A stretch of DNA of 64,000 bases, taken from contig JADFYO010000014.1 of the NCBI GenBank assembly GCA_015233015.1, positions 1 through 64,000 of the forward strand, read 5' to 3'. A program made the translations under genes and the position numbers. The DNA comes from Nitrospirota bacterium (GTDB lineage Bacteria; Nitrospirota; Thermodesulfovibrionia; Thermodesulfovibrionales; Magnetobacteriaceae). This document shows positions 17,800-26,948 of this stretch, piece by piece. Each line of letters starts with the position of its first letter. Position 1 is the first letter of the stretch. Under the pieces are notes generated by a model. It worked only from the letters and a program-made list of their open reading frames with translations, ran no database searches and was not told the origin of the DNA.

Positions 17800-19623
17800 A
17801 TGTCAGGAATCAGGAGTTTACAATCTTCGGATGAGGATTATCAGCCATTTAACCATTTTCTCGTAGATCATGCTAATGCTGCGGAGTTCGAGGATTTTAA
17901 TAATATACTCAAGTGTATAATGAACTATCTCAAAAACCAATGCAGTAGCAGTGCGGCATCAGATGTCGAGCAGGAGGCTCTTGTCTCTAATATGGTGGAT
18001 TATGTTGACTTGCAGGCAAGGCTCAAGAGAAGACTCCTGCAAATCGGAATCGCCCTCTCGGCTGAGAAAGACGTAGATACCCTGCTCGAAATGATTGTGT
18101 CCGAGGCTATGAGTTTCACTCACGCCGACGGCGGCACGCTCTATATTATGTCGCCTGACGTGAAAAGCTTGTCGTTTAAGATAATTCGAAATAATTCACT
18201 AAATGTGAAAAAAGGCGGTTTAAGCAGTGAGCCTCTAACATTCCCACCCGTGCCGCTTTATAAGGACGACGGCACAAAAAACATGCAAAACGTCTCCACA
18301 TATGTCGCCCTGACTGGTGAAACTATCAACTTTCCCGACGTTTATGAGGTAGAAGGGTTTGACTTTCATGGGACTAAGGACTATGATAAAAAAAACAATT
18401 ACCGCTCCAGCTCAATGCTCGTTACCCCCATGAGAAATCACGAACGCGAGATAATCGGCGTCTTACAGCTTATTAATGCTGGCGACAGCAAAGGCAACGT
18501 GACAGCGTTTTCCCAGGACTATCAGTTTTTAATAGAATCTCTGGCCTCGCAGGCAGCAATCGCCATCACAAATGCCACCCTTATCAAAGGGTTGAAAGAC
18601 TTGTTGGATTCGTTTGTCAAGGTAATAGCGGCAGCGATTGACGAGAAATCCCCATATACGGGCGGACATATCAGACGCGTGGCAGAGCTGACGATGGAAA
18701 TAGCAAATGGACTGAGCAATTCTGAAGATGATAAGTGGAAGGATTTTAATCTTACACCTGAAGAGCAGGAAGAACTGAAGATAGCCGCGTTGATGCATGA
18801 CGTTGGAAAAATAACCACACCGGAATACGTAGTCGATAAGTCCACTAAACTGGAGACCATTACTGACCGTGTGAATGTGGTAAACATGAGGATTGAGGTA
18901 TTAAAAAGGGATATTGAAGTCGAATATATAAGAAAGAAGGCAGGGCTTGAGGCCGGAAATAGTGGAGACACTCAGAGCGCCATTCAGAAACTCGATGAGG
19001 ATTTCGCAGAGCGAATTGCGGAACTATCCGGCGATAAGGAGTTTTTAAAGACGACCAACATAGGGGGCGAGTTTACCTCGGACGATAAAATCAAGAGAAT
19101 ACACAAGATAGCCTCATACAGCATTAGTGTCGATGGCAAGCCTGAGCCTGTATTAAACGATGAAGAGGTAAAGAATCTGAGCATACAAAGAGGAACGCTC
19201 ACAGACGATGAGAGAAAAGTAATAATGAACCACGTCTCAATGTCAATTAAAATGCTTAGTCAGCTGCCGTGGCCTAAAAATATGAAAAACGTAACCACTT
19301 ACGCCGGCCAACACCACGAAAAACTTGACGGCACGGGTTACCCAAACGGCTTGACCGCAGAGAGTCTTTCAACCCAGTCAAGGATAATGGCAATAGCCGA
19401 TATATTTGAGGCCCTGTCGGCAGCGGACAGACCATACAGACCGGGTAAAAAGCTCTCCGAGTGCGTTCGAATTCTCGGGTTCATGGCAAAAGACAGACAT
19501 GTAGATAAGGAACTGGTCGATTTTTTCATAACCTCAGGGTTACTAGCTCAGTACGCGAAAAGGGAAATGAAGGAATACCAGATAGATAATTTCGTCTATA
19601 ACGGCAAAGAATACACATTGTAA
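17800..19623 (+). CDS. GAF-domain HD-GYP phosphodiesterase
   Basis: A 607-residue protein starting at ATG 17800 after GGAGGTGG. Residues ~65-260 form a GAF domain; ~270-590 form an HD-GYP domain with MHDVGK and HHEKLDGTGYP. Between the HD box and the GYP box there is an extra charged, coiled-coil-like segment of about 120 residues (roughly 350-470). The domain is expected to degrade c-di-GMP and the GAF domain to sense a small ligand. It is transcribed alone; its end faces the cyclase operon on the other strand 28 bp away. Confidence 0.88.
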   Translation: MSGIRSLQSSDEDYQPFNHFLVDHANAAEFEDFNNILKCIMNYLKNQCSSSAASDVEQEALVSNMVDYVDLQARLKRRLLQIGIALSAEKDVDTLLEMIVSEAMSFTHADGGTLYIMSPDVKSLSFKIIRNNSLNVKKGGLSSEPLTFPPVPLYKDDGTKNMQNVSTYVALTGETINFPDVYEVEGFDFHGTKDYDKKNNYRSSSMLVTPMRNHEREIIGVLQLINAGDSKGNVTAFSQDYQFLIESLASQAAIAITNATLIKGLKDLLDSFVKVIAAAIDEKSPYTGGHIRRVAELTMEIANGLSNSEDDKWKDFNLTPEEQEELKIAALMHDVGKITTPEYVVDKSTKLETITDRVNVVNMRIEVLKRDIEVEYIRKKAGLEAGNSGDTQSAIQKLDEDFAERIAELSGDKEFLKTTNIGGEFTSDDKIKRIHKIASYSISVDGKPEPVLNDEEVKNLSIQRGTLTDDERKVIMNHVSMSIKMLSQLPWPKNMKNVTTYAGQHHEKLDGTGYPNGLTAESLSTQSRIMAIADIFEALSAADRPYRPGKKLSECVRILGFMAKDRHVDKELVDFFITSGLLAQYAKREMKEYQIDNFVYNGKEYTL

Positions 19624-19651
19624 CAGACCTATTCATAATGAGAGGAGACGA

Positions 19652-21415
19652 TCATTCGGGTCTGTCCAGTGAGTAAATAGTTACCTTGTTTCTTTTACCC
19701 TTAACAGCTACATCACCTAAATAACGTGTTATGTAGTTGCCGTTGGATTTATCGAGAGTAGCGCCACTTATGATAATTTTTGTTTTAAACTCCTCACTTT
19801 TCGTAAGAGTCTCAAGTCTTGAGGCAATGTTGACACCGTCCCCTATTACAGTGTAGTTAAGCCTGTGCTTAGATCCCATGTTTCCTGCTAACACAGTGTC
19901 TGTGTTTATTCCGATACCTATGTCAATCGGCTTAAAACCCATTTGTTCGATTTCTCTGTTTAAACCACTCAAGGCCTCCTCCATTTCTAAGGCTGAGTTA
20001 AGGGCACTGTCGGCATCGTCCGGGTTACTGATAGGGGCGCCATAAAGAGCCATTATAGCGTCTCCTATAAACTTATCTATAACACCGCCGTGTCTCTCTA
20101 TTATAGTGCTCATCGTGGTTATATACATGTTTAACAGGGTCAGGACTTGCTTTGGCGGGTGATTTTCACTTATAGTCGTAAAATTTCTTATATCGGTAAA
20201 CAATATCGTTACCTCCCGTTCCTCACCACCAAGTTCGACCTTCTTTTTCAGTAGTTCATGGGCAATAGGTGCTGAGACGACCTTTCCGAGAAGGTCGGCC
20301 ACCAGTTCTTTTTCCTCCAATCCCATGCTCATAACATTAAATGCCTCGGCAAGCTCACCTATCTCATCCCCGTGTCTGACCATCACCCGATGGCTGTAGA
20401 TACCTTTAGCGATTTCTCTTACACCTTCAACAAGAGTACTTACCGGTTTGGTAACAGTTCGGGCTATGCGTAACGATGCAAGAATTGAAGAAAGTAGTGT
20501 AAGAACAAAGAACACATAAAGAACCCTTCGCAGCGTGTAAAATGGTTTGAGTACCTCATTCAAAGAGCGTTGAAGAGCTGCTATTATCGAATAACCGCCA
20601 ACTTTTTGTAAAGTAGTTATTGCCGTAACGTATTTTTCATTTTTGTAGTTTACTTCTAATAAAGTATTCACTTTTTCGGTGTTAACTTTAGAAATGGATT
20701 TAAGCAGGGTTTGAGATACTTGTTTAGGTAAAGTGGATGCGATAATCGGCTGGCTCTCTGTCCTGTTCATATTTATTACGGTTACATCGGCTAAGATAAG
20801 TTTTTTCATCTCAAAAAGCAGGTCATCATCTACTAAAAATCCGGTACATAACCAGGCGACAGGGTCTGGGGCAAGAAGAGGCACGATAGTAATCTGGTAT
20901 GTTTTCCCGTCCATTGTGACAATTGCCGACGACTCGCCATGGTTTTCCGCCTCAGACAACGCCTCAGGCAATTGCAGCGTACCTTTTACAATTTCCGGGT
21001 GCATTGTATTTGCCAAAACGGTGTGATCCAATGATATGAGCATCACCAGATGAGCATTTATACGGGTTTTCAGGTTTTCCAGTACTGAGATGATTGTTTC
21101 GCGGTCGGAGGTTGTAACAGCGTTTTTAAAAGCGAAATCTGCGGACAGAAGACGGGTCATTTGAGCAAGTTGCCCGGCCCTTTTGTTCATAAGTTCTGTA
21201 AACACATGTCCTCCTACGGAGAGGTTTTCATCAATCTGGGTTTTAGCGCTGTCTATCATAGCAGTATCTATAAAAACAAGCGTTGCGAGTTGAACCAGAC
21301 CGAGTAGGGTTAAAAAGAAAAAAAGGAGCTTTGATTTAAAATGGTGAAAAAAAGGTCGTATCAGCGATAAAGCCCCCCCCCGCCTTCTAATGTGGGGCCC
21401 CGCCTTGAGTGCCAT
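19652..21415 (-). CDS. Membrane class III adenylate/guanylate cyclase with Cache-like sensor and HAMP
   Basis: A 587-residue protein. A membrane helix at ~30-50 precedes a large extracytoplasmic sensor region (~55-300, Cache-like), then a second helix (~300-320), a HAMP domain (~320-375) and a class III cyclase catalytic domain. Metal-binding aspartates occur in LFTDIRNFT and in DKFIGDAIMALYG; the purine-binding/transition-state stretch is NYTVIGDGVNIASRLE. It makes cAMP or cGMP in response to a periplasmic ligand. The ATG at 21415 lies inside the previous gene (55-bp overlap across a run of nine G on this strand); no better start exists until a Met past the first helix. It ends the reverse-strand operon with the barrel and cupredoxin-like genes. 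Confidence 0.85.
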   Translation of the reverse strand: MALKAGPHIRRRGGALSLIRPFFHHFKSKLLFFFLTLLGLVQLATLVFIDTAMIDSAKTQIDENLSVGGHVFTELMNKRAGQLAQMTRLLSADFAFKNAVTTSDRETIISVLENLKTRINAHLVMLISLDHTVLANTMHPEIVKGTLQLPEALSEAENHGESSAIVTMDGKTYQITIVPLLAPDPVAWLCTGFLVDDDLLFEMKKLILADVTVINMNRTESQPIIASTLPKQVSQTLLKSISKVNTEKVNTLLEVNYKNEKYVTAITTLQKVGGYSIIAALQRSLNEVLKPFYTLRRVLYVFFVLTLLSSILASLRIARTVTKPVSTLVEGVREIAKGIYSHRVMVRHGDEIGELAEAFNVMSMGLEEKELVADLLGKVVSAPIAHELLKKKVELGGEEREVTILFTDIRNFTTISENHPPKQVLTLLNMYITTMSTIIERHGGVIDKFIGDAIMALYGAPISNPDDADSALNSALEMEEALSGLNREIEQMGFKPIDIGIGINTDTVLAGNMGSKHRLNYTVIGDGVNIASRLETLTKSEEFKTKIIISGATLDKSNGNYITRYLGDVAVKGKRNKVTIYSLDRPE

Positions 21416-22053
21416 TGCTGCGTAAGGTGTACTGTAAATTTAACGTCATCGTCATTGCCGTTGGCCACGGAGACATTCAGTGTTTGACCTTGTGACTTTG
21501 GTCCCATGGCTGGATGCCAAACGGCTACATCATATTTACCCTCCGGCACATTATTTATGATCATTTTGCCTTTAGAATCGGATTTTGCAAAATATGGTGT
21601 CTCTACGACATATATATATGCCTTCATCCAGTCGTGAATATTACAGCCGACAACTACCACACCCGGTTTGTCAAAAAGTACTTTGTTGTTGGCATCGACA
21701 CCGGGAGGATACAAGGGAATTTCAAATTGTTTTGCAGAAGAAAAAGAGTAAACGTGATGGCGTATTTTGTCGTCATTGGGGAATGTTACGGTAGTACCCA
21801 CCTGCACAGGCGTTACAAAGGCAATAAATTCCTTGTCAACCTGGTCAATAACGACATCTGACGGCTTTTTTAAATCTTTTATAGTAACAGAAACGGGAGT
21901 TGCCGTTACAACCGCATCTTCTACCGGTTTACCCTCCTCATCGGTAATAAATGCCTTAATGTTTGCCCCATAACAGCAGGATACTAAGACTAAAACAAAG
22001 AAAAAATAAATTGTTATCACAGAAATAGTAATAAAATATTTATTATTTTTCAT
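21361..22053 (-). CDS. Exported cupredoxin-like (methylamine-utilisation type) protein
   Basis: A 230-residue protein with a signal peptide (hydrophobic run ending VSCCYGA). It has an Ig-like strand early (AFITDEEGKPVEDAVVTAT) and a plastocyanin-like fold with potential copper ligands: H in RHHVYSFS, then C and H in VGCNIHDWM with a nearby Met. The C-terminus RRGPTLEGGGGLYR resembles the ends of related proteins, which argues that the frame is right despite the G run. Such proteins are periplasmic or outer-membrane associated. It lies between an outer-membrane barrel and a sensor cyclase. Confidence 0.72.
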   Translation of the reverse strand: MKNNKYFITISVITIYFFFVLVLVSCCYGANIKAFITDEEGKPVEDAVVTATPVSVTIKDLKKPSDVVIDQVDKEFIAFVTPVQVGTTVTFPNDDKIRHHVYSFSSAKQFEIPLYPPGVDANNKVLFDKPGVVVVGCNIHDWMKAYIYVVETPYFAKSDSKGKMIINNVPEGKYDVAVWHPAMGPKSQGQTLNVSVANGNDDDVKFTVHLTQQWHSRRGPTLEGGGGLYR

Positions 22054-22083
22054 CCAATCCTCATGCCAATATATAGTATCTTT

Positions 22084-23001
22084 TCAAAAACTATACATGA
22101 TAGCAAATTTTTCAATGTTTTCATAGTATTTCCACCCTGAGGCATATCCTAAAACATATGAATAACCGGCATTTAGCGATAAATGTCCGGTCAGGGCATA
22201 GCTGGCTCCAAATAAAAGCTGGTGGGAGTGGCCGTGCATCTTATATGTCCACATAGGTTCTTCATAAGCATCGTCAAGGATGTTTGCCTTCGAGGAGTAT
22301 TTTATCTCGTTGACATAATCCTTACAGGCTGAGGATACGAAATCACCTGTGTTATAAGAATAACCTGGGGTGATAACTAAACTGGGGGTGGCAAGAAAGT
22401 TCGCTATAAATGAAATCCTCTGGCTGTTGAGATCAAAAACGCGGCCGGAAGCACCCTCCTCAGCAGCATCGAGGTTTTTGCCCCTCCTTGCGGTATATTG
22501 ATACCCTGCCTGCAAGTCTATCCTCTCACTTATATACCCTCCTGCATTAATACCAACTGTATATATCATGCTGTCTCTGTTGCTGTCACTTACGGCAAGA
22601 TATGAAGCGGAGCCATTCAGGGAAATCCAGGGAATCTCGTGGCCTAAGCCGAGTTTTTGCACTAAAACAAATGAAGGTCCGGCAAGGATGCTGTCCAATT
22701 TATGATATAAAGCAAATATATCACTGGATACATCGGCCGTCAGCCTTAATCTTGTATATTCCCCTAACTGATAATATCTGCCAAGGGATATTGAGGGTGA
22801 TGTCACGAAATCTCCTCTTTTCTCTTCGGAAGCAAATATATAATTTATATTATCGCTGTACCTGGAAGATAGACTGGTATCTAATATCCACTCCGCCCAT
22901 TCGGCATATGACGCGGAAGGAAACACGGTCATAGCTATAAAGAGAAATAGACAGAGGCTAAGAGGCCTGATTTTCCCAAAACTATTCAAGGTAACCACCA
23001 T
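22084..23001 (-). CDS. Outer-membrane beta-barrel protein
   Basis: A 305-residue protein with a signal peptide (cleavage near SYAEW) and many alternating amphipathic strands rich in Tyr/Gly. It ends in IMYSF, the terminal-Phe signature recognised by the BAM complex. It is probably a 12-14-strand outer-membrane channel or receptor of unknown substrate. It is the first gene of the operon with the cupredoxin-like protein and the cyclase (31-bp gap to the next gene), which suggests that all three serve one envelope-sensing function. Confidence 0.75.
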   Translation of the reverse strand: MVVTLNSFGKIRPLSLCLFLFIAMTVFPSASYAEWAEWILDTSLSSRYSDNINYIFASEEKRGDFVTSPSISLGRYYQLGEYTRLRLTADVSSDIFALYHKLDSILAGPSFVLVQKLGLGHEIPWISLNGSASYLAVSDSNRDSMIYTVGINAGGYISERIDLQAGYQYTARRGKNLDAAEEGASGRVFDLNSQRISFIANFLATPSLVITPGYSYNTGDFVSSACKDYVNEIKYSSKANILDDAYEEPMWTYKMHGHSHQLLFGASYALTGHLSLNAGYSYVLGYASGWKYYENIEKFAIMYSF

Positions 23002-23368
23002 CCTTGTTCATTACTGACAGCATTAATAAATTTTCTTTGCAGGCAATTCCGGTTTATATTAGCATAAACCACTGAATTAATCAAATGATTTTCCCTGAAG
23101 GGACTGCGTCAGAAAAAAGGGATAGGGGGTGGAGGCAGAGCTTAAAACAGTCTGGTCGTAACCACGCCGGAAATAACCATAACCTTAATAGGAGGAAAGA
23201 TGAATTTACAGACATATGATTCGGATCAAAATTTTTGTCGTGCACCTCAATGGTGAAGTTTATTAAACACTTTGCGTTATATCTGTGGAAAATTATTTTG
23301 TGGATTACAGTGGACATAATACTCTATAATCACATAGCTGAGTACGAAACTATAAGGGGGTATAGAGC
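23002..23368. other. Intergenic region between divergent operons
   Basis: This 367-bp stretch holds the promoters of the barrel operon (minus strand) and of the rubrerythrin gene (plus strand). A TATAAT lies at 23325-23330, 39 bp before the rubrerythrin start, with no convincing -35 box. No RNA gene or credible short ORF was found. Confidence 0.4.
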
Positions 23369-23911
23369 ATGAAGCAATTTGTATGTACCGTATGTGGTTA
23401 TGTGCACGAGGGGTCAGCGCCGCCGGATAAATGTCCTCATTGTGGGTCTGCTTCCGAGAAGTTTGTCGAAAAGAGCGCAGATGGGATGCAGTGGGCGGAC
23501 GAGCACAGAATAGGAGTGGCAAAAGGTGTGGATAAGGAGATTTTGGAAGGTCTCAGGGCCAACTTTATGGGAGAGTGTACCGAGGTAGGTATGTATCTTG
23601 CCATGAGCCGCCAGGCTGACAGAGAGGGACTTCCAGAGGTTGCCGAGGCATATAAGAGAATTGCTTTTGAAGAGGCTGAGCACGCGGCGAAGTTTGCGGA
23701 ACTCCTTGGAGAGGTGCTGCAATCAAGCACTAAGGAGAATCTGAAAGCACGGGTTGACGCGGAAAATGGCGCGTGTAAAGGTAAAAAGGATCTTGCCACA
23801 AAGGCCAAACAACTTAATCTGGATGCTATTCATGACACAGTCCACGAAATGTGTAAAGACGAAGCACGTCATGGTCAGGTATTTGAGGGACTGTTAAAAA
23901 GGTATTTCTAA
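23369..23911 (+). CDS. Reverse rubrerythrin (NADH-peroxidase type)
   Basis: A 180-residue cytoplasmic protein with an N-terminal rubredoxin-like domain (C6, C9, C22, C25) ahead of a ferritin-like four-helix domain, the order opposite to classical rubrerythrin. The di-iron ligands lie in [22 protein letters not shown] and [12 protein letters not shown]. Reverse rubrerythrins reduce hydrogen peroxide and help anaerobes to survive oxygen. It is monocistronic, with its own upstream promoter. It is one of the clearest signs of an anaerobic lifestyle in this window. Confidence 0.92.
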   Translation: MKQFVCTVCGYVHEGSAPPDKCPHCGSASEKFVEKSADGMQWADEHRIGVAKGVDKEILEGLRANFMGECTEVGMYLAMSRQADREGLPEVAEAYKRIAFEEAEHAAKFAELLGEVLQSSTKENLKARVDAENGACKGKKDLATKAKQLNLDAIHDTVHEMCKDEARHGQVFEGLLKRYF

Positions 23912-23950
23912 AAATACCGCTCAGTAAGTCATCGATAGAAGTAGTACGGG

Positions 23951-25885
23951 GTGAGTTTATATGGGACGAGTTTCAGCCGTGGCTGTGTCGTTGTGATTTT
24001 AGACGAGGTAGTTCTGTTTTTGCGGAAGGTACCGCCCTTTCAGTTTCTTAGCGACAGGGCGCTCAAGGGCGCGATTAAGGGCATAGTGTCAGAGTTTTAC
24101 CCTAAAGGATCGGTAATCGCCACAGTGGGCGGCCCCGGCGACGAGTACCTGTTTGTTATACGAAAAGGCGGGGCTAAAAGATCGTTGTATCGTGAAGGAG
24201 AAGAGACATTGGTCGATTACAGGGGCGAAGGCGAGGTAATTGGCTATCTTTCTCTTTTTGGCGAGGATGTGCCCTGGACTAACATCACTGCCATAGACGA
24301 TACAATATGCTATCTGCTGAGAAAGGATCGGATAAAGGGGCTTATCGATACGGATGATGAGGCAAGGAAGCTGTTCTCAAAGTCTTTTTTGCATCCACTC
24401 AACAAGAATGCCGTCAAAGATGCTCAGAATTTTACCTACAGCTGCGGCGAAAAGATACTCTTTAGCACGCGCGTGGGAGACATCGCAATGAGGAATCTCG
24501 CCACTGCCCCGCAAGACATATCCATAAGAGAGGCAGCCCGGCTTATGACGCAGCGCCGTACGGGTTCCCTTATTTTCCTCGATGCAGCGGGCGCTCCCAT
24601 CGGCATCGTTACCGACAGCGACTTACGCGATAAGGTAGTCTCTCAGGGCAGGGATGTAAATGAACCGGTCAGCACAGTTATGACCAGTTCAATTCACAGT
24701 GTGGACGCAGGGGACTATTGTTACGAGGCAGTGCTCATGATGATCAAAAATAACGTCCACCACCTCATAGTGATGAAAGAGCAACGACTATGGGGCATAC
24801 TAACAAACCACGACCTGATGCTTTTACAGGGCACATCCCCGCTTGCCATAGTAAAGGACATAGAGAGCCAGTCTTCGGTCAACGGGTTAATCCCCGTATC
24901 AGGCAAAATAAACGGCGTCTATAACATGCTGCTCAGCGATGGAGCCAGGGCAGGCAATGTCCTGAGGATAATCACCGAGATAAATGACAGGCTCGTAAGG
25001 AAGGTCATCACGCTTACCGAAGAAGACCTAAGTCCGCCTCCGGTTGCCTATGCGTGGATTGTTTTTGGCAGCGAGGGCAGGAAAGAGCAGACATTTAAGA
25101 CCGACCAGGACAACGCGGTTATCTATGGCGACCCTGCAGATGAGCTTGAAGCTCAGGCTGCTCATGACTATTTCGCACGTTTCTCGGTATTGGTCAGAGA
25201 TAATTTACTTAAGGTCGGCTTTCCCCCATGTCCCGGCAACTACATGGCTTCTAATCCCATATGGCGCCAGCCGCTGAAAACATGGAAAAAGTACGCAGCC
25301 AATTGGACTGCCACCCCTTCCTCTAAGGCTGTTCTTAATACAGTAACCATCTTCGACTCCAGAACCATTAATGGAGATGAAAGCCTGCTAACGGCATTCA
25401 GAGAGCACCTTCAGTCCCATATTACCGGCAACAGGTTGCTATTGGGCAATGTGGCAAGTCTTTCCATAAAAAATGCCCCGCCAATAGGATTTCTCAAGGC
25501 CTTTGTCGTTGAAAAAAGCGGTGAACACAAGGACATGCTGAACCTGAAAGTAAAGGGAGTGGCGCCTATAGTTGACCTGGCCAGGCTGTTTGCCCTTGAA
25601 AAAGGAGTTGGAATAACTTCCACGCTAAAGCGCATAGAGTCGCTTGCGGATACACACAGCATTGTAAAAGAATACGCCGAGGAGCTTATCCATGCGTTTG
25701 AGTTTATAATGCTGTTGAGAATCCAGCATCAATTCGAAAAAATAAGAAGAGGACTTCCCCCGGACAATTTTATAAGACCTGATAAGCTTACGAATCTTCA
25801 GAAAAGAACTGTCAGAGAGGCCTTTCAAATCATATCGAAGATACAGGGCATGGTCATAGAGCGGTACAGGGAGATGATATGGTAA
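23951..25885 (+). CDS. cNMP-binding / CBS-pair / DUF294 putative nucleotidyltransferase
   Basis: A protein of up to 644 residues. It has a cNMP-binding domain (~15-145), a CBS pair (~170-305) and a DUF294 nucleotidyltransferase domain with FGSEGRKEQTFKTDQDNA (~360-385), the G-S-x-G...D-x-D signature of GlnD-like transferases, then a helical DUF294-C domain to the end. GlnD-like transferases uridylylate a protein partner; the partner here is unknown. GTG 23951 is used as start, but GTG 23993 (residue 15) is equally possible. It overlaps the exonuclease gene by 7 bp. Pairing of DUF294 proteins with DnaQ-like exonucleases is recurrent in bacteria. Confidence 0.82.
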   Translation: MSLYGTSFSRGCVVVILDEVVLFLRKVPPFQFLSDRALKGAIKGIVSEFYPKGSVIATVGGPGDEYLFVIRKGGAKRSLYREGEETLVDYRGEGEVIGYLSLFGEDVPWTNITAIDDTICYLLRKDRIKGLIDTDDEARKLFSKSFLHPLNKNAVKDAQNFTYSCGEKILFSTRVGDIAMRNLATAPQDISIREAARLMTQRRTGSLIFLDAAGAPIGIVTDSDLRDKVVSQGRDVNEPVSTVMTSSIHSVDAGDYCYEAVLMMIKNNVHHLIVMKEQRLWGILTNHDLMLLQGTSPLAIVKDIESQSSVNGLIPVSGKINGVYNMLLSDGARAGNVLRIITEINDRLVRKVITLTEEDLSPPPVAYAWIVFGSEGRKEQTFKTDQDNAVIYGDPADELEAQAAHDYFARFSVLVRDNLLKVGFPPCPGNYMASNPIWRQPLKTWKKYAANWTATPSSKAVLNTVTIFDSRTINGDESLLTAFREHLQSHITGNRLLLGNVASLSIKNAPPIGFLKAFVVEKSGEHKDMLNLKVKGVAPIVDLARLFALEKGVGITSTLKRIESLADTHSIVKEYAEELIHAFEFIMLLRIQHQFEKIRRGLPPDNFIRPDKLTNLQKRTVREAFQIISKIQGMVIERYREMIW

Positions 25886-26577
25886 CGCGCATGGAAAGAC
25901 TCTTTGGCCGCCCAAAGGAAAAAATCAGGCGTAACGCCCCAATTACATCCCTTGCCTTTGTCTCAGTTGACCTGGAGCTTACCGGCCTTAATGAAAAACG
26001 TGACGCTATTGTCTCGATAGGAGCCGTAAAAATGACAGGGGGCAGGATTCTCCTCTCAGACTTCTTTTACAGGCTCATAAATCCAAACATCCCATTTCGC
26101 GGCCCAAGCGTTACTATTCACGGCATAACCCCCTCGGACGTTCATGCCTCAGATGGCATGGAAACAGTGGTGCGGGAGTTCATCGACTTCTGCGGCGATG
26201 ATGTTATCATAGGGCACTGCGTGGAGATTGATATGGCCTTTTTGGGCAGGGACATCAGAAAACTCACTGGACGGCGATTCAGAAATAAATCTGTAGATAC
26301 CCTGTCTGTTTATAAATGGCTCTTAAGCAGAAATTACTACAATATGGATAATACTTTGACGAAAAACTCTTCGCTTTATGAAATAGCTAAATATTTTTCA
26401 ATACCTGTGGAAATCAGTCATAACGCCATAATGGACGCCTATATAACAGCCCAGCTTTTTCAACGTTTTATCCCGGCACTGCAGTGCTGCGGCTCACAAC
26501 AAATCGGCGATTTACTCAGAATTGGTAATCCGTCCAAAGGAGGTGTGATAGTATCTGGAGAATTCAGTAATTTTTAA
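25879..26577 (+). CDS. DnaQ-like 3'-5' exonuclease (DEDDh)
   Basis: A 232-residue exonuclease domain protein. Exo I is VDLELTG (D-x-E), exo II lies in VIIGHCVEIDMAFL, and the third motif contains HNAIMDA with the DEDDh His. It resembles the proofreading epsilon subunit of DNA polymerase III, but it is a stand-alone gene translationally coupled (ATGGTAA overlap) to the DUF294 protein, so a signalling or RNA/DNA turnover role is more likely than replication. No polymerase-binding tail is obvious. Confidence 0.85.
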   Translation: MVTRMERLFGRPKEKIRRNAPITSLAFVSVDLELTGLNEKRDAIVSIGAVKMTGGRILLSDFFYRLINPNIPFRGPSVTIHGITPSDVHASDGMETVVREFIDFCGDDVIIGHCVEIDMAFLGRDIRKLTGRRFRNKSVDTLSVYKWLLSRNYYNMDNTLTKNSSLYEIAKYFSIPVEISHNAIMDAYITAQLFQRFIPALQCCGSQQIGDLLRIGNPSKGGVIVSGEFSNF

Positions 26578-26636
26578 TGTACCTGATTAAATGCAGGCCA
26601 GCCCTGTATGCCGTAAATTATAAAAAGGAGGACTAC

Positions 26637-26945
26637 ATGAGCGGCAACAAAACAAGTTTCAACTTTAAGGACGACAAAGATTTCATAAAGCTCTCGCGGC
26701 AGAAATCCTTCGTATCGATAGTTCTGACCATACTTGAACTATTCTTCTACTTTGGTTTCATAAGCCTGATAGCCTTTAACAAACAATTCCTGTCGTCAAT
26801 GCTGACTGAGCGAATTACCGTAGGGATTCCCATAGCGGTTGGCGTCATAGTGATGTCGTGGATATTGACCGGTATTTACGTATATTGGGCAAATAACACC
26901 TATGATGTGCTGGTAAAAAAAGTAAAAGATAAGGTGGAGGGTTAA
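26637..26945 (+). CDS. DUF485 small membrane protein
   Basis: A 102-residue protein with two membrane helices (FVSIVLTILELFFYFGFISL and a second near residue 70) of the DUF485 family, which is almost always encoded just upstream of acetate-type sodium:solute symporters. The start is ATG 26637, because AAGGAGG lies 7 bp before it; a longer frame from 26577 has no ribosome-binding site. It is 3 bp from the symporter gene. Confidence 0.88.
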   Translation: MSGNKTSFNFKDDKDFIKLSRQKSFVSIVLTILELFFYFGFISLIAFNKQFLSSMLTERITVGIPIAVGVIVMSWILTGIYVYWANNTYDVLVKKVKDKVEG

Positions 26946-26948
26946 CGC

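Noticed and set aside
26577-26636. A longer N-terminus for the DUF485 gene
   Set aside because: No ribosome-binding site precedes 26577, and the extra residues are outside the family; AAGGAGG marks ATG 26637.
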